Shown here piece by piece: positions 49,632-58,393 of a stretch of 64,000 nt of DNA. How positions within the stretch are numbered: position 1 is the first letter of the stretch; each line of letters begins with the position of its first letter. This DNA is from JAHFPN01 sp963765745 (lineage in GTDB: Bacteria; Pseudomonadota; Alphaproteobacteria; Rhizobiales; Xanthobacteraceae). A program made the position numbers and the translations under genes. The notes under the pieces were generated by a model. That model did not search any database. It had not been told where the DNA came from and saw only the letters and a list, made by a program, of their open reading frames with translations. Location of the stretch: contig CAVXXM010000001.1 in assembly GCA_963765745.1 (NCBI GenBank), positions 186,001-250,000 of the forward strand. The letters run 5' to 3'.

Positions 49632-49809
49632 GGGGGCTCTCGAAAAAGCGCCGCACCCTAGGGTTCCGCTCCGGCCGCGGCAAGCGGATGCTTGAGCAGC
49701 GGTAAACGCCGCCGGTGTTGAATCGGCACACCTGTCATGCGCCGCGCCTACTCGCCCGCCCGCCCGGCATCGTCTAGGCTCCGCCGATTCCAGCGGAGAG
49801 GAACATCGT

Positions 49810-50565
49810 ATGACGAACCGGATCGATCTTTCCGGCCGGGTCGCGGTTGTGACCGGCGGCGCGCAGGGCATCGGGCGCGCGATCGTCGAGCGCTTCCTCT
49901 CATCGGGCGCCACGGTGGCGATCTGGGACCGCGATCAGAGGCTCGCCGACAGTACTGCTTCGGAACTCGTAGGTAGCGGCACGGTGCGCTCGTTCACGGT
50001 CGACGTGACCGATCTCGCCAATGTCGAAAAGGCGCGCGACGCGACGCTCGCCGCCTTCAAGCGCATCGACATTCTCGTCAACAACGCGGGCATATCCGGC
50101 CCGAACGTGCCGACCTGGGAATATCCGAAAAAGGCCTGGGACGAGGTGATCGCGATCAATCTTAACGGCCCGTTCCATTGCTGCCGTGCGATCGCGCCCG
50201 GCATGATCGCGCAGAACTACGGGCGCATCGTCAACGTGGCCTCGATCGCGGGCAAGGAAGGCAATCCGAACGCGCCGGCCTATTCCGCTTCCAAGGCCGG
50301 ATTGATCGCGCTCACCAAATCGCTCGGCAAGGAGCTTGCGGGCTACGACATCTCGGTGAATTGCGTGACGCCGGCGGCGGCGAAGACCGCGATCTTCTCG
50401 CAAATGACCGAGCAGCACATCGCCTACATGCTCGCCAAAATCCCGCGCGCGCGCTTCGTCAATGTGGAGGAGATCGCGGCCACCATCGCGTTCGCCGCTT
50501 CGGCCGAATGCTCGTTCACGACCGGGGCGGTGTTCGACCTCTCCGGCGGCCGCGCCACCTACTGA
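49810..50565 (+). CDS. SDR-family oxidoreductase (FabG-like)
   Basis: 251 residues. T-G-G-A-Q-G-I-G near residue 16, N-N-A-G near 93, catalytic S-I-A-G-K near 145 and Y-S-A-S-K near 158, then P-A-A-A-K-T in the PG motif region. The acidic W-D-R-D near residue 40 suggests NAD rather than NADP. The ATG at 49810 follows GAGAGGAAC. The EamA transporter gene starts 6 bases after the stop, so the two form a two-gene operon; a sugar- or hydroxyacid-dehydrogenase role is possible. Confidence 0.87.
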   Translation: MTNRIDLSGRVAVVTGGAQGIGRAIVERFLSSGATVAIWDRDQRLADSTASELVGSGTVRSFTVDVTDLANVEKARDATLAAFKRIDILVNNAGISGPNVPTWEYPKKAWDEVIAINLNGPFHCCRAIAPGMIAQNYGRIVNVASIAGKEGNPNAPAYSASKAGLIALTKSLGKELAGYDISVNCVTPAAAKTAIFSQMTEQHIAYMLAKIPRARFVNVEEIAATIAFAASAECSFTTGAVFDLSGGRATY

Positions 50566-50570
50566 TCCGC

Positions 50571-51524
50571 ATGCCGGACAAGACCAAGCGCCGGAAGGCG
50601 ATACCCCGGCGCGCGCTGCCGTCGGCTACCGACGGCAAAGCGCGGCTGATCGGGATCGGCTTCATTTGCATCGCGCTGTTCTGTTTCGCGCTGCTCGACA
50701 GCACCGCGAAGTGGCTGACCGGGCAAATGGATACGGTGCAAATCGTCTGGGCGCGCTACGCCAGCCATTTCGTCCTTTCCCTCTTGTTCGTGAACCCCTG
50801 GACCACGCCGGGCCTGTTGCGCACGAGCCGGCCGTGGCTGCAGCTCGGCCGCTCGGCGCTGCTGTTCGGTTCGACGTTCTTCAACTTCATCGCGCTGCGT
50901 TACCTGCAGCTGGACCAGACCGCGGCGCTCATGTTCACGACGCCGTTCTTCATCGCGGTGCTGGCCGGGCCGCTGCTCGGAGAATGGATCGGCTGGCGGC
51001 GTTGGGCCGCGATCATGGTCGGCTTTTCGGGCGTGCTGCTGGTCACGCAGCCGGGCGCCGGCGGCATTCATCCGGCTGCGATTTTTTCGCTGATGAGCGC
51101 CGTCTGTTACGCGCTCTATAACATCACGACGCGCATGCTGGCGTCCTACGACTCGACCGAGACCACGCTGTTCTATTCGTCGCTGGTGGGCTTCCTCGCG
51201 GCTTCCGTGCCGGTCGCGTTCTTCTGGACGCCGCCGGCGGGGCCGGCAGCGATCGTCGGCATGGTCGCGATCGGCGCGTTCGGCTGGATCGGGCACTGGC
51301 TGCTGATCGCCGCGCACCGGCAGGCCCCGGCGCCGGTGCTGGCGCCCTTCATCTATTTCCAGATCGTGTGGATGGCGGCGGCGGGCTATTTCGTATTCGG
51401 CGACCTGCCGAGCGGCTGGACGCTCGCAGGCGCCGCGGTCGTGATCGCATGCGGGCTCTACCTCTTGAACCGCGAGCGCAAAATGCGCGCGGTGCAATCG
51501 ATCAAGGCGCAGACCGGGGAGTGA
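50571..51524 (+). CDS. DMT-superfamily (EamA) transporter
   Basis: 317 residues, ten predicted helices in two EamA halves. A basic N-terminus (K-T-K-R-R-K-A) precedes helix 1 (G-I-G-F-I-C-I-A-L-F). Landmarks: R-Y-A-S-H-F in helix 2, F-F-N-F-I-A-L-R-Y-L-Q-L in helix 3-4 and A-P-F-I-Y-F-Q in helix 9. The start ATG at 50571 is 6 bases after the SDR stop; the frame runs back to 50178. Exporter or importer of a small metabolite; substrate unknown. Confidence 0.87.
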   Translation: MPDKTKRRKAIPRRALPSATDGKARLIGIGFICIALFCFALLDSTAKWLTGQMDTVQIVWARYASHFVLSLLFVNPWTTPGLLRTSRPWLQLGRSALLFGSTFFNFIALRYLQLDQTAALMFTTPFFIAVLAGPLLGEWIGWRRWAAIMVGFSGVLLVTQPGAGGIHPAAIFSLMSAVCYALYNITTRMLASYDSTETTLFYSSLVGFLAASVPVAFFWTPPAGPAAIVGMVAIGAFGWIGHWLLIAAHRQAPAPVLAPFIYFQIVWMAAAGYFVFGDLPSGWTLAGAAVVIACGLYLLNRERKMRAVQSIKAQTGE

Positions 51525-51537
51525 ATGAGGCCGTTCC

Positions 51538-52923
51538 TCAGACGGGCAGCGTAACCTTGGCGCGCAAACCCCCTCCTGACCGGTTGGCGAGCACAAGCTG
51601 GCCCCCGTGTGCCTGAACCACGGACAGCGCAATAGCTAATCCGAGTCCGATTCCTCCGGTCTCGCGGCTTCTCGAACCTTCCACGCGATAAAAGGGCTGA
51701 AATACTCGTGCTAGCTCTTCTTCGGGGATTCCGGGTCCTTCGTCGTCGATCGTGATTTCGATGACCCGCGATGTCGAACGGATCACCGCTTGCGCTCGTT
51801 TGCCATATTTCACCGCGTTTTCGAGCAGGTTGGTCAGCGCGCGCTTTAGTGCGCCCGGTTGGCATTCGTAGGTCACAGACCCTGCCGGCTCCATCGCGAC
51901 CGGGAGCCCCGCATCGGCCATGTCATGAACGGCGCTGGCGAGCAGCGCCGTCAGATCCGTTGGCCGGCGCGGCTCGGCTTGCGCCTCGTCGCGAGCAAAC
52001 TGCATTGTCGCCGCGATCATCGAATCCATCTCCGCGATCGTCGCGAGCATCTTCTCTCGTTCACCCGTATTCTCCACGTTTTCCGCACGAAGCCGCAGCA
52101 GCGTCAGTGGTGTGCGCAGGTCGTGCGAAATCGCAGCCAGCATGCGCGTGCGGTTTTCGATCAGGTTACGCAGGCGCGTCTGCATGGCATTGAAGGCGCG
52201 GGAGGCCTGTTGCGTCTCGATCGTACCGCTCTCGGGAACCGGCGGGGCGTTCAAGTCATTGCCGAGGCGCTCGGCTGCCGCCGAGAGCGAGGCAAGCGGA
52301 GCCGTCACGCGTTTAACCGCCCATACCGATACGGCAAGAATGATGATCGCCATGATCCCCATGGACAGCAAGAACTGACTGGAAAACGTCAATCCGCTCT
52401 CTGGCAAAGCGGTGGCGAACGCGAGCCACTGGCCGTCCGCGAGCGGGATTGCGATCTGAAGGTCGCGAAACATGTCGAAGCCGCCGAAGCCGTGCATCAT
52501 TGGGCCACGCGGCATGGAGTGCCAGGCTCCGAACATCGTAGCGTCCGGCCAAGAGGCTGACACGCGCGGCTGTCTTGCGGGACCGAGCAACAATTGATCC
52601 ACGAGGAAGTTCTTGATCGCCTGCGCAACCGGGACATCATCGGCTCCCGACGCGATTGCCGGTGGCCGGTCCGAGAGCGAGACGCGGAAGCTCTGATCGC
52701 TGAGCGCGGCAACGAGCCGCTCGCGCGACTCGCGCGGCGTCTCCTGCACGAGCCGGGTCAGATTAGTAATGCGCTGCGCAGCGGCAAGCCCGCCAACCGC
52801 GCGTACCGCTTGCTCGCGATCCAAAGAATAGATCCAGGAACCGACTGCAAGCGAAGCGATCAGTCCAGCGAGCAAGACAAGCAGCGTCTGGCCAAACAGG
52901 CTCTTCGGTAGATACCGGCTCAT
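51538..52923 (-). CDS. Sensor histidine kinase, likely copper-responsive
   Basis: 461 residues from the ATG at 52923, which overlaps the regulator stop by four bases (ATGA). Two transmembrane helices (residues 10-32 and about 180-200) bound a periplasmic sensor domain that carries a Met/His-rich patch (M-F-G-A-W-H-S-M-P-R-G-P-M-M-H-G near residue 135). A HAMP segment follows, then HisKA with the phospho-His in A-I-S-H-D-L-R-T-P near residue 265, N-box N-L-L-E-N-A-V-K-Y, G1 D-E-G-P-G-I-P and G2 G-G-I-G-L-G-L-A. The Met/His patch and the divergent copper genes suggest it senses Cu(I) or Ag(I) outside the inner membrane. Confidence 0.88.
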   Translation of the reverse strand: MSRYLPKSLFGQTLLVLLAGLIASLAVGSWIYSLDREQAVRAVGGLAAAQRITNLTRLVQETPRESRERLVAALSDQSFRVSLSDRPPAIASGADDVPVAQAIKNFLVDQLLLGPARQPRVSASWPDATMFGAWHSMPRGPMMHGFGGFDMFRDLQIAIPLADGQWLAFATALPESGLTFSSQFLLSMGIMAIIILAVSVWAVKRVTAPLASLSAAAERLGNDLNAPPVPESGTIETQQASRAFNAMQTRLRNLIENRTRMLAAISHDLRTPLTLLRLRAENVENTGEREKMLATIAEMDSMIAATMQFARDEAQAEPRRPTDLTALLASAVHDMADAGLPVAMEPAGSVTYECQPGALKRALTNLLENAVKYGKRAQAVIRSTSRVIEITIDDEGPGIPEEELARVFQPFYRVEGSRSRETGGIGLGLAIALSVVQAHGGQLVLANRSGGGLRAKVTLPV

Positions 52924-53720
52924 TCGTGGTCCACCGCAGGAGTGAACATGTAGCCGCCGCCCCATACCGTCTTGATGATCTTCGGGTCGGCGGGGTCGAC
53001 CTCCAGCTTCTTGCGCAGTCGGCTGACCTGCGTGTCGATGCTACGATCGATTCCGGCGGCTGTACGACCGCGTGCAAGGTCGAGAAGCTGATCACGGTTC
53101 AAGACCCGCTGTGGCCGCTCCACCAGTGCGACGAGTAAATCGTATTCTCCGGTGCTAAGGGGCACCGTCACACCATCCTCGCGGAGAAGTTCTCGCGCAC
53201 CGGTATCCAGCGCCCAACGATCGAAACAATAGCGTTTGGCGCGACGTTCGGTGCTGGCGCGCGCCACCGGCTCTTGGCTGCGACGAAGCACAGCCTTGAT
53301 ACGCGCAATGAGCTCGCGGCTGCCGAAGGGCTTCGGCAAGTAGTCGTCGGCGCCCATCTCCAGGCCGATAACTCGGTCCACTTCTTCACCTTTGGCGGTC
53401 AACATGATGACTGGGATATTCGATTCGGTCCGTAGCGCGCGGCAAAGCGAAAGCCCATCTTCGCCCGGCAGCATGAGATCAAGAAGAACGAGGTCGATCC
53501 GGCTGTCGGCCAAAATCTTGCGCATGGCTCTGCCGTCCGTCGCAGTGGCGACGCGGAAGCCTTCCTTAGTCAGCGCGCGCGAGACCAGGTCGCGGATTTC
53601 GCGGTGATCATCGACGATCAGGATGTGAGGTGCTCCCTGCATGCGCGGATTATAGACCAAGGCTTCTCCCACCGTTCCTTCGATTGTATTTCCGACTGTT
53701 GCCGGAGCCGCCTCTGACAC
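52920..53720 (-). CDS. OmpR-family response regulator
   Basis: 266 residues from the first start at 53720; M-Q-G-A-P-H at 53642 is a more conventional start giving 240 residues. Receiver domain with phospho-Asp in V-L-L-D-L-M-L-P near residue 78, L-T-A-K and L-P-K-P-F; C-terminal winged helix (S-T-G-E-Y-D-L-L, then R-S-I-D-T-Q-V-S-R-L-R-K-K). It is co-transcribed with the kinase and likely controls the divergent Met-rich, oxidase and Spy-like genes through the 103-base intergenic region. Confidence 0.9.
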   Translation of the reverse strand: MSEAAPATVGNTIEGTVGEALVYNPRMQGAPHILIVDDHREIRDLVSRALTKEGFRVATATDGRAMRKILADSRIDLVLLDLMLPGEDGLSLCRALRTESNIPVIMLTAKGEEVDRVIGLEMGADDYLPKPFGSRELIARIKAVLRRSQEPVARASTERRAKRYCFDRWALDTGARELLREDGVTVPLSTGEYDLLVALVERPQRVLNRDQLLDLARGRTAAGIDRSIDTQVSRLRKKLEVDPADPKIIKTVWGGGYMFTPAVDHE

Positions 53721-53767
53721 ACTTTGTCACAAAAATCGCGGACTTTGAAAAACTTGGGTGAAATCAA

Positions 53768-53820
53768 CGTCTCCAAATGCGTCGAGCAACGGACTTCCTG
53801 TTGCCTAGCAATTGGAGACG
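53768..53820 (+). promoter_or_regulatory. Hairpin that buries the ribosome-binding site of the Met-rich gene
   Basis: CGTCTCCAAATGC (53768-53780) pairs with GCAATTGGAGACG (53808-53820) in 12 of 13 positions; between them GCAAC (53786-53790) and GTTGC (53800-53804) can form a second stem. The right arm contains the GGAG ribosome-binding site (53814-53817) of the gene that starts at 53824. If the promoter lies upstream of 53768, the mRNA would hide the site until the stem is opened. As DNA it could equally be a regulator's inverted repeat. Confidence 0.55.
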
Positions 53821-53823
53821 GAA

Positions 53824-54510
53824 ATGAAAAAGAAAACTCTGATTATCGGCGCCATCGCGACGACCGCCCTGGTCGTCGGCGGATTGGCCATGGCGCAGTC
53901 AATCGGTCCCGGGCCCGGTCACTTTGGCCCGCGGTTCAAGGAAGCCGAAGGCCCTGACGCGATGGGGCCTAGCGCCATGCAGCAGCAAATGGACCATCAA
54001 ATGGGCCACCGAATGGGCCCCGGCATGGGTCCTGGCATGATGCACATGATGCAGAAGGGTTCAGGAATGATGCACCAGCAGGGCCCGGGTATGGGTCACC
54101 GTATGACGCAGCAGGATGGTCCCAGCTTCTCGTTCGGCGATCCGACGCAGATCGAGGGCCTGAAGCGCGAGATCGGCATCACGGCAGCGCAGGAGCCAGC
54201 GTGGAACAAGTACACCAAGGCGATCCAGAACGCGTCGACCACGATGAAGACCACGCGTGAAGGCGTCGATCCGACCGCTGTCAGCAAAATGACTCCGCAG
54301 GATCGCTACGCTTTCGTGACCAAGATGCGCGAGCAAGGACAGAAGCAGTTCGACTCCGTGAAGACGGCGGCGGACGAGCTTCTCGCCACGCTCGACGACA
54401 CGCAGAAGGCCAAAGCCCGCGACACCTTGCCGGGTCTCGCCTCGTTCGGCCCCGGCCCGATGCGCGGCGCGTTCATGCGCGGCCCCCAGCATATGCACCA
54501 GGACCAATAA
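53824..54510 (+). CDS. Periplasmic LTXXQ/Spy-like protein with Met-rich segment
   Basis: 228 residues. Start at 53824 follows GGAGACGG; the frame begins four codons earlier. Sec signal peptide (G-G-L-A-M-A-Q), then a Met/His/Gly-rich region of some 60 residues (M-G-H-R-M-G-P-G-M-G, M-M-H-M-M-Q-K) likely to bind Cu(I), and an LTXXQ domain (I-G-I-T-A-A-Q-E-P-A-W near residue 118, L-D-D-T-Q-K-A near 195). A tail with further Met and His follows. Periplasmic copper-binding or chaperone role is inferred from composition and neighbours. Its message carries the hairpin above. Confidence 0.83.
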   Translation: MKKKTLIIGAIATTALVVGGLAMAQSIGPGPGHFGPRFKEAEGPDAMGPSAMQQQMDHQMGHRMGPGMGPGMMHMMQKGSGMMHQQGPGMGHRMTQQDGPSFSFGDPTQIEGLKREIGITAAQEPAWNKYTKAIQNASTTMKTTREGVDPTAVSKMTPQDRYAFVTKMREQGQKQFDSVKTAADELLATLDDTQKAKARDTLPGLASFGPGPMRGAFMRGPQHMHQDQ

Positions 54511-54558
54511 GGCCGTCGCGCGGCGATCTTTCTGACGAGCGCCGCGCTTCATCGAATT

Positions 54559-54587
54559 CCTCTGGACGGTCGGCGATCGTCCAGAGG
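54559..54587 (+). other. Inter-gene hairpin between Met-rich gene and oxidase gene
   Basis: CCTCTGGACG (54559-54568) and CGTCCAGAGG (54578-54587) form a perfect ten-pair stem with a nine-base loop in the 121-base gap. No T-run follows, so an mRNA-stability or processing element is more likely than a terminator. A further GC-rich stem-forming sequence lies just before it. Confidence 0.5.
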
Positions 54588-54631
54588 GCAACTTCAACAT
54601 CGCGGCTAATACACACCGCAGAGGTCGTCTC

Positions 54632-56143
54632 ATGACCATCAAGACATCGCTTACCCGGCGCCAAGCGCTCCTGCTGTCAGGCGCAGCAGCAGCCGGCCTG
54701 ACCCTCGGTAGTCTGCCCAAGTGGGCGCACAGTGCTCCAGCGAATGCGCCTTCTCTGCCAATCCCGACCCTTATCGAGGCACGCAACGGCGAGCCGGTTA
54801 AGCTCGCACTGCAGAAGGGCCTTCATCGCTTCGGACGAGGCCCGGCGGTTCCCTCGACAGGCATCTCGTCGAGTTATCTCGGTCCGGTCGTGCGCGTCCG
54901 CAGCGGCGACACGATTCCGTTCCGTGTGGAAAACCATCTCAATGAAGACACAACACTCCATTGGCACGGCCTCTTGGTGCCGTCGCACCTCGACGGCGGC
55001 CCTCACAATACGATCAAGCCGGGCGGCGTTTGGTCGCCGGAAATCACTATCAAGCAGCCAACCGCAACAACCTGGTTCCATTCACATCCGCATGGAAATA
55101 CGGCGCGCCAAGTCTACCTTGGGCTCGCTGGAATGATGATCGTGAGCGACGGCGGCGATCGCGATCGCGGCCTGCCCGCGACCTACGGCGTTGACGATCT
55201 GCCGATCGTACTGCAGGACAAGCGCTTCGGCCGCACTGGCGAGCTCGTCTATGCGCCATCGATGATGGACATGATGCACGGGTTTCAGGGCGATACGCTT
55301 CTCGTCAATGGAGTGATCGGCCCCGTCGCTAATGTGCCCGCCGGTTTCGTGCGGTTGCGGCTGCTGAATGCTGCGAACGCCCGCAACTTCGATCTGCGCT
55401 TCTCCGACCACCGACCGTTCTTTGTCATTGCCGGGGATGCCGGGATCCTTCCAGAGCCGGTAGAATTAGGAAATCTGGTGATCGCCCCTGCCGAGCGATA
55501 CGAAATCCTGGTGAACTTTTCCGATGGCCGGCCGGTCGATCTGCTCACCGCCCCTGACAGCCATCACGAATCCGGCTCCGGAATGATGATGATGCCGATG
55601 GGCCGCCGCATTGGCGGTTCTGCCGAAACGGAAGTCTTCATGCAGTTCAGGCCCGATGCCGCACTGAAGGTCTCGGTCGCCCGACTGCCTCGAGCTCTTT
55701 CTCGACTTGCGCCTCCGGACATCGCATCGGCCGTAGCGTGGCGAACTTTCGAGCTCAATCCGATGATGGGAATGATGGGAATGATGCGAATGATGGGAAT
55801 GAGCGGGTCGTCTCAGATGATGGGCATCAACGGCCGCTCGTTTTCCATGGGCCGGGTCGATGTGACGGCGAAATTGGGAACCTCGGAGATTTGGGAGATC
55901 CAGTCGGCTGCCATGGCGCACCCGTTCCATATTCACGGGGTGAGTTTCCGTATCCTTAGCAATAACGGTAGGAAACCGCGTCCGGAGCAATCCGGCTGGA
56001 AGGACGTCGTGCTGGTGGCGGAGCAAGCGGAGATTCTGGTCCGTTTCGACCATCCCGCGACGCCTAAAATGCCGTTCATGTACCACTGCCACATCCTCGA
56101 GCACGAGGATCACGGAATGATGGGGCAGTTTGCGGTCGTCTGA
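54632..56143 (+). CDS. Multicopper oxidase, CueO-like, Tat-exported
   Basis: Periplasmic cuprous oxidase that converts Cu(I) to less harmful Cu(II). 503 residues with a twin-arginine signal (L-T-R-R-Q-A-L-L-L-S). The four copper-binding boxes are intact: H-W-H-G near residue 111, H-S-H-P-H-G near 151, H-P-F-H-I-H-G near 435 and H-C-H-I-L-E-H-E-D-H-G-M-M near 488. Two Met-rich insertions (G-M-M-M-M-P-M near 318; M-M-G-M-M-G-M-M-R-M-M-G-M near 375) resemble the copper-binding Met-rich helix of CueO. The ATG at 54632 is preceded by a weak ribosome-binding site (GAGG). Middle gene of the copper unit. Confidence 0.9.
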   Translation: MTIKTSLTRRQALLLSGAAAAGLTLGSLPKWAHSAPANAPSLPIPTLIEARNGEPVKLALQKGLHRFGRGPAVPSTGISSSYLGPVVRVRSGDTIPFRVENHLNEDTTLHWHGLLVPSHLDGGPHNTIKPGGVWSPEITIKQPTATTWFHSHPHGNTARQVYLGLAGMMIVSDGGDRDRGLPATYGVDDLPIVLQDKRFGRTGELVYAPSMMDMMHGFQGDTLLVNGVIGPVANVPAGFVRLRLLNAANARNFDLRFSDHRPFFVIAGDAGILPEPVELGNLVIAPAERYEILVNFSDGRPVDLLTAPDSHHESGSGMMMMPMGRRIGGSAETEVFMQFRPDAALKVSVARLPRALSRLAPPDIASAVAWRTFELNPMMGMMGMMRMMGMSGSSQMMGINGRSFSMGRVDVTAKLGTSEIWEIQSAAMAHPFHIHGVSFRILSNNGRKPRPEQSGWKDVVLVAEQAEILVRFDHPATPKMPFMYHCHILEHEDHGMMGQFAVV

Positions 56144-56209
56144 TTGGAGCAAGCAGTTGGCTCGGGGCATCGAAGAGCGTGATACAGAGGAACTTCAGGA
56201 GAAACGAAT

Positions 56210-56758
56210 ATGAAACGATTGGCAGCATTGGCCGTGATCGCATTTGCGGCCGTGCCGTACACAGCACACGCACAGCAGCCCTATGCGGGTTTCGAGGCGC
56301 GGCCGATAAAGGCGTTATCCGATCAGCAGCTCGCTGATTTAAGGGCAGGCCGCGGCATGGGATTGGCGCTCGCGGCCGAGCTCAATGGCTATCCGGGCCC
56401 CACTCATGTTCTCGAACTCGCTGAGCCGCTGGGCCTGTCCGAGGCGCAACGGGTCAAAATGCAGGAGCTCTTTGCGGCGATGAAGGCCGAGACGGTTTCG
56501 CTTGGCGAGAAGCTGATCGCGCAAGAGGCCGAACTGGAGCGACTGTTCGCGGGCAGGACGATCACGGAAACAAGTCTTGCAGCCATGATGCAGGCGATCA
56601 GCACAACGCAAGCGGCACTCAGGACCGCTCACCTCAAATATCATCTTACGGCCGTTACGGTGCTCGCGCCGGCGCAGATTCATCGGTACGCCGAACTGCG
56701 CGGGTACACGAGTAGCGAGCAACTTAAGCATCAACAGGGTGGCCACCAGCACCAATAG
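56210..56758 (+). CDS. Periplasmic Spy/heavy-metal-sensor-like helical protein
   Basis: 182 residues. The ATG at 56210 follows AGGAGAAACG. Sec signal peptide (V-P-Y-T-A-H-A-Q), then a helical body: L-S-D-Q-Q-L-A-D-L near residue 30, L-G-L-S-E-A-Q-R-V-K-M-Q-E near 73 and long Glu/Leu-rich helices, ending in a His/Gln tail (H-Q-Q-G-G-H-Q-H-Q). The LSEAQ element and size match the CnrX/Spy group of periplasmic metal-linked chaperones. Last gene of the copper unit, 66 bases after the oxidase. Confidence 0.75.
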   Translation: MKRLAALAVIAFAAVPYTAHAQQPYAGFEARPIKALSDQQLADLRAGRGMGLALAAELNGYPGPTHVLELAEPLGLSEAQRVKMQELFAAMKAETVSLGEKLIAQEAELERLFAGRTITETSLAAMMQAISTTQAALRTAHLKYHLTAVTVLAPAQIHRYAELRGYTSSEQLKHQQGGHQHQ

Positions 56759-56874
56759 TCAGCTCCAGCACTTGAGCGTGAGCTCGACATCACGAGCGCC
56801 CGGGAGCCAGTGAGGCTTGGCAGGTTTGGCCTCGTTAACGCTGGACTTCCTCTCATGAGATCGAGCCGAGAGGG

Positions 56875-57795
56875 CTACTCCGCCGCGGTGCGCTTGGCCG
56901 GATGCAGGGGCTCGAGGCCGTTGACCTCGCCGATCACGTCCACGAGTAACGGGATGTTCGCCTCGCCATAGCCGAGCGCGTCGGCCGCCGCGTAGCTGTT
57001 CTTCACCGCGGAGCCGACCGGGTTCACCAGGCCGCGGGCATTGGCCACGTTCACGAAATAGCGCAGGTCCTTGTGCGCGTTGCGGAGCGCGAATTTGTGC
57101 GATTCGCGATTGCCCTCGAGCGCATAGCCGATGAAGGTTTGATAGAAACCGCAATCCATGCGGCCGCCGCGGATCACCGAATCGAATACTTTTGGGGTGA
57201 TCCCGACCTTGCGCGCGAGCGCGAGCGCCTCGGAGTAGATCGCGCCATAGCCGAGCGAGACAAAATTATTGATCAGCTTCATGGTGTGGCCGGCGCCGGT
57301 CGGCCCGATCAGATTGATGTTCTCGCCGAAACAGGCGAGCACCGGCTTGATGCGGGCGAAGGCCTCGGGCGTGCCGCCGACCATGATGCCGAGGCGGCCT
57401 TCCTCGGCCTCCTTCGGGGTGCGCGCGAGCGGCGCATCGATGAAGGTGACGCCGAGCGGCGCCAGTTCTTCGGCAAGCGAAACCGTGAGCGTCGGCTCCG
57501 AGGTCGAGGTATCGACGATGACGAGGCCCTTCTTGGCGCCGGCCTTGAGGCCGTCCTTGCCGCGCACGAGCGCCTCCACTTCCGGCGCACCGGTGACGCA
57601 GAGAATGACCACGTCGCAGGTTTCGGCGAGCTCCTTCGGAGTCTTGGCCTCGCTCGCGCCGCGCTTCTTCAGGTCCTCGATCGGCACCCGGTTCTTGTGC
57701 CCGAGCACGGTGAGCGGATGACCTTTTTCCACGAGGTTCTTCGCCATGCCGTGACCCATGAGGCCGACACCGATAAAACCTACACGTTCTTTCAT
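56875..57795 (-). CDS. 3-hydroxyisobutyrate-dehydrogenase-family oxidoreductase
   Basis: NAD(P)-dependent beta-hydroxyacid dehydrogenase of 306 residues. Rossmann motif G-F-I-G-V-G-L-M-G-H-G-M near residue 6, substrate-binding D-T-S-T-S-E-P near 93 and D-A-P-L-A-R near 117, catalytic Lys in G-H-T-M-K-L-I-N-N near 168. The family covers 3-hydroxyisobutyrate, tartronate semialdehyde and related acids, so the exact substrate is open. The ATG at 57795 has GGGAGA upstream. Next to a sugar-type ABC transporter it could serve sugar acid or polyol breakdown, as an inference. Confidence 0.87.
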   Translation of the reverse strand: MKERVGFIGVGLMGHGMAKNLVEKGHPLTVLGHKNRVPIEDLKKRGASEAKTPKELAETCDVVILCVTGAPEVEALVRGKDGLKAGAKKGLVIVDTSTSEPTLTVSLAEELAPLGVTFIDAPLARTPKEAEEGRLGIMVGGTPEAFARIKPVLACFGENINLIGPTGAGHTMKLINNFVSLGYGAIYSEALALARKVGITPKVFDSVIRGGRMDCGFYQTFIGYALEGNRESHKFALRNAHKDLRYFVNVANARGLVNPVGSAVKNSYAAADALGYGEANIPLLVDVIGEVNGLEPLHPAKRTAAE

Positions 57796-57947
57796 CGCTT
57801 TTCTCCCTGTCCCGGCGTTATCCGCCTGGTCACCAAGCAGTGAATACGCCCGGAGGCGCCGCGGCTCCCAATCGAGTAGAATGAGGGTGCAATCTGACCC
57901 GATGCGTATAGTCCCAAATCGGGCATCGAGAAAGCGGGGAGAGCGCC

Positions 57948-58350
57948 ATGAACCGGAAATTCTGGATTTCTGCCGTCGTGATGTTCGTGCTGGCGTCGGT
58001 GCTGAGCTATGTCGCGCACGAGGTGCTGCTCAAGGCCGACTACGCGAAGCTTGGCGCAATGATGCGGCCGGCCGCCGAGATGCAGGCGCGACTTGGTTAT
58101 GTCGTGCTCGCCCACGTCTCGTTCGCGCTCGCCTTCACGTGGATCTACATCAAGGGCAAGGAGAGACCGCCCCTGGCTGGCGCAGGGCGTCCGCTACGGC
58201 ATCGCGATCGCGTTGGTCGCTGTAGTCCCGATGTACCTGATTTATCACGCGGTCACGCCGACGCCGCTCGACGTCGCGATCAAGCAGATCGTCTATGACG
58301 GCATTTCGACCGTGATCCTGGGCGCGGTGCTCGCCTGGATCAATCGCTGA
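57948..58350 (+). CDS. Small membrane protein, one-base frameshift
   Basis: 133 residues when repaired. M-N-R-K-F-W-I-S-A begins the first helix (residues 5-25), then V-L-L-K-A-D-Y, a second helix with V-L-A-H-V-S-F-A-L-A, and after the break two more (I-A-I-A-L-V-A-V-V-P and V-I-L-G-A-V-L-A-W-I). The frame breaks in CCCC at 58170-58173; removing one C joins K-G-K-E-R-P-P to W-L-A-Q-G-V-R-Y-G. The H-x-V-L-L-K pattern is common in small hypothetical membrane proteins of this order. Ribosome-binding site GGGGAG upstream. Function unknown. Confidence 0.72.
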
Positions 58351-58393
58351 GCCAGCCGGCGCGCGGCAGCCGAGGGCGGGGCGTGCCGCGCGC

